Below are positions 1-6,941 of a DNA stretch of 17,319 nt, in pieces; the stretch's first letter is position 1; each line of letters opens with the position of its first letter. The notes under the pieces were generated by a model, which had not been told where the DNA came from, made no database searches, and saw nothing but the letters and a program-made list of their open reading frames with translations. Made by a program: the position numbers and the translations under genes. The stretch spans positions 1-17,319 of the forward strand of contig DASREA010000076.1 of NCBI GenBank assembly GCA_035652315.1, in the 5' to 3' direction. This DNA is from CANKHA01 sp035652315. GTDB taxonomy: Bacteria; Pseudomonadota; Alphaproteobacteria; Rhizobiales; Xanthobacteraceae.

Positions 1-798
<798 letters not shown>

Positions 799-812
799 CC
801 GTCAAGCGTCCT

Positions 813-1211
813 TCAGATACCTACCTTCGGATGTGTTTTGTTTCGTAGCAATAAGTTCGCGGCGATTATTGCCACCACGGCACCGATGAAGGTCGGCATG
901 ATCATCGCACCAAGTAAAATTAGGGAACGAATAGCTCCGTCATTGTCGATGGCTTTGTTTCCCTCAAACTTTGTAGGAACTGCCATCTCGATGTGGCACT
1001 GCCAAACCAGCAAAACCAAAAATGCGGTCATTAGCCCGAGTAGAATGTAGCTTGTTATCTTGCGCGTCATTGTGCCGAAAACTGCGTGCGCCGCGTATAG
1101 CAGCGCGAGGGTTGGAATCAATCCGAGAATGGCAGCTCCAGTAATCTTCGATAGGCCTAAGAAGGGCGCCATGTTATACAGTGTAAGCAAGGAGAGCGGG
1201 ATGCAAACCAT
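813..1211 (-). CDS. Unrecognised small membrane protein between sucC and sucD
   Basis: I do not recognise this 132-residue protein. The ATG at 1211 shares its A with the sucC stop codon (TGATG), and a GAGGGG sits about 10 bases upstream inside sucC, so translation is probably coupled to sucC. An in-frame ATG at 1172 lacks a ribosome site. Three hydrophobic stretches look like membrane helices: about residues 25-46, 54-74 and 96-122, with a weaker hydrophobic N-terminus (4-20). A polar loop at about 75-95 contains PTKFEGNKAIDNDGA. The C-terminus is basic (RNKTHPK). The stop lies 14 bases before the sucD ATG. Base use differs from both neighbours: 180 of 360 bases in 841-1200 are G or C (50%), against about 62% in a sample of sucC. 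It also uses three TTA, six CTA and two ATA codons. An intact frame fitted exactly between two essential genes suggests a real, possibly acquired gene. No function is inferred. Confidence 0.7.
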   Translation of the reverse strand: MVCIPLSLLTLYNMAPFLGLSKITGAAILGLIPTLALLYAAHAVFGTMTRKITSYILLGLMTAFLVLLVWQCHIEMAVPTKFEGNKAIDNDGAIRSLILLGAMIMPTFIGAVVAIIAANLLLRNKTHPKVGI

Positions 1212-2380
1212 CACGCGCCACCCCTCACCGCTTTGACGATCTTCTGCGCCGCGTCGTCGAGATCGTTGGCCGAAATGACGTTGAGTCCGGATTTGGAGAT
1301 GATCTCCTTGCCGAGTTCGACATTGGTGCCTTCCAGCCGCACCACCAATGGCACTTTCAGGCCGACTTCCTTCACCGCGGCGACGACGCCTTCGGCGATG
1401 ATGTCGCATTTCATGATGCCGCCGAAGATATTGACCAGGATGCCCTTCACGTTCGGATCGGAGGTGATGATCTTGAAGGCGGCGGCCACTTTCTCTTTGC
1501 TGGCGCCGCCGCCGACGTCGAGAAAGTTCGCCGGCGCGGCGCCGTAGAGCTTGATGATGTCCATCGTCGCCATGGCGAGGCCGGCGCCGTTGACCATGCA
1601 GCCGATATTGCCGTCGAGCGCGATATAGCTGAGATCGTATTTCGAGGCATCGATTTCTTTTTCGTCTTCCTCGGTGAGGTCGCGGAGCTCCGCCACTTCG
1701 GGATGACGATAGAGTGCGTTATCGTCGAAGCTCACCTTGGCATCGAGGCAGACGAGATCGCCTTCTTTGGTGACAATGAGCGGATTGATTTCGAGCAGGC
1801 TCATGTCTTTCGCGACAAATGCGCCGAACAGTTTGGCAAGCAGCCCGCTCATCTGCTTCTGCTGCTTGTCGTCGAGCTTGAGCGCTTTCGTCAACAGCCG
1901 CACGTGGAAGGGGCAGACATTGGTCGCTGGATCGATGGAGAAGGTCAGAATTTTCTCAGGCGCGTCGTGCGCGACCTGCTCGATGTCCATGCCGCCTTCG
2001 GTGGAGGCGACGACGGCGACACGCGAGCTTTCGCGGTCCACCAGCAAAGAGAGATAAATTTCGCGGGCGATCGCCGCACCCTCCTCGATCAGGAGACGGC
2101 GCACCTCCTTTCCCTGCGGGCCGGTTTGGTGGGTAACGAGCGTCGAGCCGAGAATTCGCTTGGCTTCCTTTTCAACGTCGTCGAGCGATTTGACGACCTT
2201 GACACCGCCCGCCTTGCCGCGGCCACCGGCATGAATCTGCGCCTTCACCACCCATACCGGGCCGCCCAGCGCCTGCGCCGCCTTTACCGCGTCGGGAACG
2301 TTGAAGGCCGCGGTGCCGCGCGGCACCGGCACGCCGAATTCGCGCAGCAGCGCCTTGGCCTGATATTCGTGAATGTTCAT
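1211..2380 (-). CDS. sucC: Succinyl-CoA synthetase beta subunit
   Basis: The beta subunit of succinyl-CoA synthetase carries the nucleotide-binding ATP-grasp fold and pairs with SucD. The protein is 389 residues, matching the family (about 388). The N-terminus MNIHEYQAKALLREFGVPVP is characteristic and fixes the start at 2380; a longer frame to 2440 adds 20 residues with no family match. Seen: the ATP-grasp region with KAQIHAGGRGKAGG (46-59), EINPL (197-201) and D213 followed by AKVSFDDNA, which are the metal/nucleotide residues. The C-terminal ligase domain shows GNIGCMVNGAG (257-267), NIFGGIMKCD (317-326) and RLEGTN (349-354). It follows mdh by 163 bases and overlaps the next small gene by one base. 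Regulation is not evident beyond a small hairpin in the leader. Confidence 0.97.
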   Translation of the reverse strand: MNIHEYQAKALLREFGVPVPRGTAAFNVPDAVKAAQALGGPVWVVKAQIHAGGRGKAGGVKVVKSLDDVEKEAKRILGSTLVTHQTGPQGKEVRRLLIEEGAAIAREIYLSLLVDRESSRVAVVASTEGGMDIEQVAHDAPEKILTFSIDPATNVCPFHVRLLTKALKLDDKQQKQMSGLLAKLFGAFVAKDMSLLEINPLIVTKEGDLVCLDAKVSFDDNALYRHPEVAELRDLTEEDEKEIDASKYDLSYIALDGNIGCMVNGAGLAMATMDIIKLYGAAPANFLDVGGGASKEKVAAAFKIITSDPNVKGILVNIFGGIMKCDIIAEGVVAAVKEVGLKVPLVVRLEGTNVELGKEIISKSGLNVISANDLDDAAQKIVKAVRGGA

Positions 2381-2406
2381 ATCCGTGGGCTCTCGTCGGC
2401 GGTCAC

Positions 2407-2424
2407 GCTCCGCGTAAGCGGAGC
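2407..2424 (-). other. Perfect 7-bp hairpin in the sucC leader
   Basis: In the 163-base gap between mdh and sucC, GCTCCGC (2407-2413) and GCGGAGC (2418-2424) form a perfect stem with a four-base loop, ending 26 bases before the sucC ATG. No T-run follows on the minus strand, so it is not a terminator. It could affect sucC mRNA stability or processing from an mdh-sucC transcript. This is a structural observation only; I saw no clear promoter in this gap. Confidence 0.35.
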
Positions 2425-2543
2425 ATCCAGTAACCATCAATCTCCATATTTAGAAAGATGGTGCGACATTTGATATCGGAGACTATTGGATCATCCGCCG
2501 GCGCGGGCGCTGACAATTAGTTGTAGTGGCCTCGGCCGGCCGC

Positions 2544-3509
2544 CTACTTCCCGAGATTGGGTGCGATTTTCTTGCAGGCGTCGACCAAGGTTTGCACCGC
2601 GGCAGCGGATTTCTCAAAGGCGTCGCGTTCGGTGCTGGTGAGATCGATCTCGATGACCCGCTCGACCCCTTTGGCTCCGATCACCGTCGGCACGCCGACG
2701 TAAAGGTCCTTGATGCCGTATTCACCGTTCAGCCAGGCCGCGCAGGGCAGCACCCGTTTCTTGTCGAGCAGATAGCTTTCCGCCATGGCGACGGCTGAGG
2801 CCGCCGGCGCGTAAAAGGCGGACCCGGTCTTCAGCAGGTTGACGATCTCGGCGCCGCCGTTGCGGGTGCGGTCGACGATCTCGTCGATATGCGCCTGCGT
2901 GGTCCAGCCCATTTTCACCAGATCGGGAAGCGGAATGCCTGCCACAGTCGAATAGCGCGGCAGCGGCACCATCGTATCGCCATGGCCGCCGAGCACGAAA
3001 GCGGTGACATCCTCGACCGAAACGTTGAACTCGTCGGCAAGGAAATAGCGAAAGCGCGCGGAATCGAGAACCCCGGCCATGCCGACAACCATCTGCCGCG
3101 GCAGACCGCAGGTCTTCTGCAGCGCCCAGACCATGGCGTCGAGCGGATTGGTGATGCACACCACGAAGGCATTGGGTGCATATTTTTTTATGCCGGCTCC
3201 GACCTGCTCCATCACCTTGAGGTTGATGCCGAGCAGGTCGTCGCGGCTCATCCCCGGCTTGCGCGGAACGCCGGCGGTGACGATGCACACATTGGCGCCT
3301 TCGATCGCTTCATAGGAATTGACCCCGGTGAAACGCACGTCGAAGCCATCGATTGGCGAGGATTGGGCGAGGTCGAGCGCTTTGCCTTGCGGAGTACCCT
3401 CCGCGATATCGAACAGCACCACGTCGCCAAGCTGCTTGAGCCCGATAAGGTGTGCCAGCGTGCCACCGATCTGGCCGGAGCCGATCAATGCAATCTTGCG
3501 TCGCGTCAT
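2544..3509 (-). CDS. mdh: Malate dehydrogenase, LDH-like type
   Basis: NAD-dependent malate dehydrogenase oxidises malate to oxaloacetate in the TCA cycle. The protein has 321 residues, typical of the lactate-dehydrogenase-like malate dehydrogenase of alphaproteobacteria. Seen: the dinucleotide motif GSGQIGG (10-16) with D34 at the end of the second strand (NAD preference); R83 and R89 in AGVPRKPGMSR (79-89), which with R152 bind substrate; NPLD (121-124); D149; and the catalytic H176 in GGHGDTMVP. The ATG at 3509 has an AGGGA ribosome site 12 bases upstream. It lies 69 bases behind zapE, with a promoter-like sequence at the zapE stop, and upstream of sucC. This zapE-mdh-sucC-sucD order is common in Hyphomicrobiales (recalled, not searched). 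Confidence 0.97.
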   Translation of the reverse strand: MTRRKIALIGSGQIGGTLAHLIGLKQLGDVVLFDIAEGTPQGKALDLAQSSPIDGFDVRFTGVNSYEAIEGANVCIVTAGVPRKPGMSRDDLLGINLKVMEQVGAGIKKYAPNAFVVCITNPLDAMVWALQKTCGLPRQMVVGMAGVLDSARFRYFLADEFNVSVEDVTAFVLGGHGDTMVPLPRYSTVAGIPLPDLVKMGWTTQAHIDEIVDRTRNGGAEIVNLLKTGSAFYAPAASAVAMAESYLLDKKRVLPCAAWLNGEYGIKDLYVGVPTVIGAKGVERVIEIDLTSTERDAFEKSAAAVQTLVDACKKIAPNLGK

Positions 3510-3554
3510 GTTGTGGCACTTCCCTGAATATTGCTGAAAGAAAAAGGAAAGGTC

Positions 3555-3582
3555 ATTATCGGGCCGCTTGGGGAGCGGTCAA
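3555..3582 (-). promoter_or_regulatory. Predicted housekeeping promoter of mdh
   Basis: On the minus strand TTGACC (3582-3577) is followed after 16 bases by GATAAT (3560-3555); each matches the sigma-70 consensus at five of six positions. The -35 box overlaps the zapE stop codon. Transcription would begin near 3548, leaving a leader of about 40 bases before the mdh ATG. This would let mdh and the suc genes be transcribed apart from zapE. Prediction from sequence only. Confidence 0.55.
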
Positions 3583-4748
3583 GTCTCCACGATGCCTTCC
3601 GGTATCTGCGGCGAATCGCGGCGGCCATGCGGTAGTGCAAGGTAGGATTGCGAACGCATTTCCATCAACCGCGACGCCGTGCGCTCGAATTCCGCCGCTT
3701 CGATGCCGTGGCTGGCGCGATAAAGCCCGGAGGGCTCCGCCGCCGCCGATGCGATGAGCTTTACCGCCTGATCGTAGAGCGTGTCGACGAGGGTAATGAA
3801 TCTCTTGGCTTGGTTACGCTGCTCGAAGTCCAGTACTGGAATACAATCGACCAGGACGGTGTGAAATTCATGCGCGATCTTGAGGTAGTCGGCCGGTCCC
3901 AGGGGCTGACCGCAAAGCTCGGCAAAGTTGAAGCGCGCAACGCCCCTGGCGGCATGCGGTACGCGTAGCGCGCGGCCCTTGACCATCAGCTCGTGCGCGC
4001 CGCCGTCGTGACCACCGGTGAGCCGGTGCCAGGCTTGATCGAGCGCCGCCTTGGCTACGGAATCGGCCGGCACGTGCCATACCGGCATCCTTCCCAGCTT
4101 TTCCAACCGGAAATCCGTCCGCGCATCGAGACGAAGGACCTGCATGTGCCGCTGCAGCAAGGCGATGAATGGAAGAAACAGGGCGCGGTTCAGCCCGTCC
4201 CGATAGAGCTCCTCCAGCGGCACATTCGATGTGGCGACGACCACGACGCCGATCTCAAACAAGCGCGCGAACAGCCGCCCCAGAATCATGGCGTCGGCGA
4301 TATCGGTGACGTGAAATTCGTCAAAACAGATAAGCCATGCCTGTTCGGCGATGCCGGCCGCGACGACGGCGATCGGATCCTGGTCGTCGATCTCGCCATG
4401 GCGAATTCTTTGCCGCGTAAGATGGATGCGCTCGTGAACGTCCGTCATGAATTCATGAAAATGCGCACGGCGCTTTCGCGTCACCGGGCTTGCCTCGAAG
4501 AAAAGATCCATAAGCAGCGTCTTGCCGCGCCCGACTTCACCGAAAAGATAAATGCCTTTGATCGGATCGTCGGTCTCACGCCTGGCGAAGAGCCAGCCGA
4601 GCGATGAGGATTTTCTCGCCAACCGATGGGTGGCGAGCCGCGTTTCCAGGCGCGCGAAATTTTCAAGCAGCCGCTGCTGCGCCGGATCGCGTTCGATCTC
4701 ACCGGCGGCGACCAGGGCCGCGTAGCGATCGGTGATGGAAGAGGGCAT
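3579..4748 (-). CDS. zapE: Cell division protein ZapE, AFG1-like ATPase
   Basis: ZapE is an AAA+-like P-loop ATPase. In E. coli it associates with FtsZ at the division ring, and the family is related to mitochondrial AFG1/LACE1. The protein is 389 residues, as expected. Seen: the ZapE/AFG1 opening with DRYAALVAAGEIERDPAQ (7-24), Walker A GEVGRGKT (70-77), the family motif HFHEFMTDVHERIH (96-109), Walker B LICFDEFHVTDIADA (139-153) and the sensor-like ATSNVPLEELY (172-182). It begins at the ATG at 4748, 127 bases after the thpR stop. Its stop is followed 69 bases later by mdh. No frame damage is seen. Confidence 0.95.
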   Translation of the reverse strand: MPSSITDRYAALVAAGEIERDPAQQRLLENFARLETRLATHRLARKSSSLGWLFARRETDDPIKGIYLFGEVGRGKTLLMDLFFEASPVTRKRRAHFHEFMTDVHERIHLTRQRIRHGEIDDQDPIAVVAAGIAEQAWLICFDEFHVTDIADAMILGRLFARLFEIGVVVVATSNVPLEELYRDGLNRALFLPFIALLQRHMQVLRLDARTDFRLEKLGRMPVWHVPADSVAKAALDQAWHRLTGGHDGGAHELMVKGRALRVPHAARGVARFNFAELCGQPLGPADYLKIAHEFHTVLVDCIPVLDFEQRNQAKRFITLVDTLYDQAVKLIASAAAEPSGLYRASHGIEAAEFERTASRLMEMRSQSYLALPHGRRDSPQIPEGIVET

Positions 4749-4875
4749 CGGGAATTAGGCGGGCTTGGAGATTGGGCGCGGAGGCATAGCTGGCGGCGGC
4801 CGGAGACCGCAAGCCGCCGCTGCGAGGGCGGCTGTGGCACCAGTTAATTCCCCGGTTGAACAGAGGCTTAGCAGC

Positions 4876-5442
4876 TTACCACGCCGCGCGCAGAGACCTT
4901 TCCGCGGCACCGGCCAGCGGATAGTCGGCTTCAACAACATAAGGCCCGCCGCCGACGGAATCGCGGGAGGAGAAGAGCACGAAACGATCCGCCGCGAAGG
5001 GCGGCGCGCGAAAATGGCCGCGGGCTGACAGATAATCGGCGACTTGCCGGCTCGACGACTCACGCAATCGCGCGATAGTGACGTGAGGAGTGAATTTGCG
5101 TCCCTCGGGTTCAAGCCCGATCCTCTGCAACAGCCTTTCGTGCTCTGCCTGCAATTCAAGCAGAGCCGCCGTCGGCTCGGCCAGCGCGACGACAGCGCGC
5201 GGTTTGCGACCGCCGAACGACGACAGCCCATTGAGTCGCAGTTCGAAGGCATTGCGGCGCACACGGCCGAGAATGAAAGCCACCTCACGCGCGATGGCAT
5301 CGTCAACATCGCCGATGAAGCGCAAAGTGAGATGGTAATTCTCCGGATCGATCCAGCGCGCACCCGGCAGTCCGCCGCGCGTCATCGATATCGCGCCGGC
5401 GACGGTGGTGGGAATTTCTAAGGCCGTGAAGAGACGCGGCAT
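4876..5442 (-). CDS. thpR: RNA 2',3'-cyclic phosphodiesterase (2'-5' RNA ligase family)
   Basis: ThpR belongs to the 2H phosphoesterase family. It opens 2',3'-cyclic phosphates on RNA ends and was first described as a 2'-5' RNA ligase acting on tRNA halves. The two catalytic HxTx motifs are visible: HLTL at residues 37-40 and HVTI at 120-123, about 80 residues apart as usual. The start at 5442 (MPRLFTALEIP) gives 188 residues and matches the usual family N-terminus with the RLFxAL strand; the frame is open seven codons further to 5463, but that adds no recognisable sequence. A GAG lies eight bases before the ATG. It lies 58 bases behind the esterase gene and is probably cotranscribed with it. 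Confidence 0.92.
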   Translation of the reverse strand: MPRLFTALEIPTTVAGAISMTRGGLPGARWIDPENYHLTLRFIGDVDDAIAREVAFILGRVRRNAFELRLNGLSSFGGRKPRAVVALAEPTAALLELQAEHERLLQRIGLEPEGRKFTPHVTIARLRESSSRQVADYLSARGHFRAPPFAADRFVLFSSRDSVGGGPYVVEADYPLAGAAERSLRAAW

Positions 5443-5500
5443 GGCCGACTCACGAATCACCACTTACAGCTTGCACGTATTTACCCTCCGCTGCCATGCA

Positions 5501-6220
5501 TCAGGACCGATTTTTGCTGCGCGCCTGTGCAAGCAATTCTTCCACCTTGGGCAGCATCCGGTCGACGATGATGTCGACGCCGGCGGCCGTCGGATGAATT
5601 CCGTCGCCCTGATTGAGTCTCGCCTCGGTGGCCACGCCATCAAGAAAGAATGGATAGAGCAATACGCCGTGCGCCGAGGCAAGATCCGGGTAAATGGAGT
5701 CAAACGCATGAAAATAATCGGGCCCCAGATTGCGCGGTGCCTCCATGCCGGCCAGCAGCACGGGGATGCCGCGCGACTGTAATTTGGTGAGAATTCCGTC
5801 GAGCGCCTTGCGCGTGATTTTGGGATCGACTCCGCGCAGCGCGTCATTGGCGCCGAACTCGACGATCACGGCATCGGTGCCGTTTGGCACCGACCAGTCC
5901 ACGCGATTGAGCCCGTCGCTCGCGGTGTCGCCGGAAACGCCGGCGTTGACGACGTCGACGCCGAAGCCCTTGGCCTGCAAGGCGCGGGCGAGCTTGGCGG
6001 GAAAAGCATCCTGGACCGGAAGCCCGAGCCCGGCGGTCAGTGAATCTCCGAGCGCCACAAGTTTGATCGATTGAGCGGCCGCGGCCGGCATACCGGGGCC
6101 GGCCATCATCAAGGCGGCGACAAGGGCAACTAGGCCAATGAATGCCTGGACGCCGCCGGCAACCTTCCCATATGAGCCAGAACGGCTTTTCTTGTCGGGG
6201 CGCGCACGGAACCGGTTCAT
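5501..6220 (-). CDS. Secreted SGNH-family arylesterase / lysophospholipase (TesA-like)
   Basis: This is an SGNH/GDSL hydrolase like E. coli TesA, acting on acyl or aryl esters, probably in the periplasm. From the ATG at 6220 it has 239 residues. Seen: a basic N-terminal region (residues 1-19), a hydrophobic segment (about 24-41) and AAAAQ (46-50) as a likely signal peptidase site. Then come block I GDSLTAG with Ser60, block II with G97 in GVSGDT, block III GAND with N125, and block V DGIHP with D206 and H209, so the full catalytic set is present. The frame continues to 6277, but those residues resemble no signal peptide start. The chosen ATG forms a CATG with the divergent ABC ATPase gene. 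The same neighbours occur in E. coli (tesA/ybbA/ybbP), which supports the call. The exact substrate cannot be read from sequence. Confidence 0.92.
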   Translation of the reverse strand: MNRFRARPDKKSRSGSYGKVAGGVQAFIGLVALVAALMMAGPGMPAAAAQSIKLVALGDSLTAGLGLPVQDAFPAKLARALQAKGFGVDVVNAGVSGDTASDGLNRVDWSVPNGTDAVIVEFGANDALRGVDPKITRKALDGILTKLQSRGIPVLLAGMEAPRNLGPDYFHAFDSIYPDLASAHGVLLYPFFLDGVATEARLNQGDGIHPTAAGVDIIVDRMLPKVEELLAQARSKNRS

Positions 6221-6941
6221 GGACGATATCTCGCGACCGAAGCCCTCGGCTCCGGCTATTGCCTTGGCAGGGGTCAATCTCTCCTTGGGCCGCGGCGCGG
6301 CCCGCGTTCACATCCTCAAGGATATAGGTCTGCAAATCGGCCAGGGCGAGGCGGTCGGCCTCGTCGGCCCCTCGGGATCGGGCAAATCGACGGTGCTCAT
6401 GGTCATGGCCGGGCTGGAGCGCCCTGACAGCGGCTCGGTCTTGGTGGCCGGCACCAATCTTGATCGGCTCGATGAGGATCAACTTGCCCGCTTCCGCGGC
6501 CGCCACATCGGTATCGTTTTTCAGTCCTTTCATCTGATCCCGACCATGACGGCGCTGGAGAACGTGGCAGTGCCGCTCGAGCTTGGCGGCGTCGGCAACG
6601 CCTTCGCGCGCGCCCGCGACGAATTGAAGGCCGTCGGACTGTCGGATCGTCTCCACCATTATCCGGCCGAGCTGTCCGGCGGCGAACAGCAGCGCGTGGC
6701 GTTGGCGCGGGCACTGGCCCCCGATCCGGAAATCCTTGTCGCCGATGAGCCGACCGGCAACCTCGATGAAGCAACGGGCCAGCAGATCATCGAGTTGTTA
6801 TTTGCGGGCCATGCCAGACGCGGCACCACGCTTGTGCTGGTCACCCATGATGCTCTGCTCGCATCACGCTGCGACCGCGTGATGCAATTGCGCTCCGGCC
6901 GGATCGTCAGCGACGGAGCGGCCCAGAAGGTGCACCAGTGA
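6219..6941 (+). CDS. ybbA: ABC transporter ATP-binding protein, YbbA-like
   Basis: This 240-residue ATPase belongs to the MacB/LolD/YbbA branch of ABC proteins that power FtsX-type permeases. Seen: Walker A GPSGSGKST (50-58), Q-loop Q102, signature LSGGEQQR (152-159), Walker B ILVADEP (172-178), D-loop GNLD (180-183) and H-loop H210. The ATG at 6219 is preferred: the frame extends to 6138, but that sequence lies over the signal-peptide end of the divergent esterase and matches no family start. The ribosome site is weak (ACGGA). The gene overlaps the permease start by GTGA. Partner and substrate are inferred from position only; in E. coli the YbbAP substrate is not firmly known. Confidence 0.93.
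   Translation: MDDISRPKPSAPAIALAGVNLSLGRGAARVHILKDIGLQIGQGEAVGLVGPSGSGKSTVLMVMAGLERPDSGSVLVAGTNLDRLDEDQLARFRGRHIGIVFQSFHLIPTMTALENVAVPLELGGVGNAFARARDELKAVGLSDRLHHYPAELSGGEQQRVALARALAPDPEILVADEPTGNLDEATGQQIIELLFAGHARRGTTLVLVTHDALLASRCDRVMQLRSGRIVSDGAAQKVHQ

Noticed and set aside
1212..1409. Upstream extension of the small membrane protein frame
   Set aside because: The extension lies wholly inside sucC in another frame and is an Arg-rich shadow; the ATG at 1211 is coupled to the sucC stop.
4793..4820. Strong hairpin between thpR and zapE
   Set aside because: An 8-bp GCGGCGGC/GCCGCCGC stem with a 12-base loop exists, but there is no T-run on either side, and such GC stems are common by chance here.
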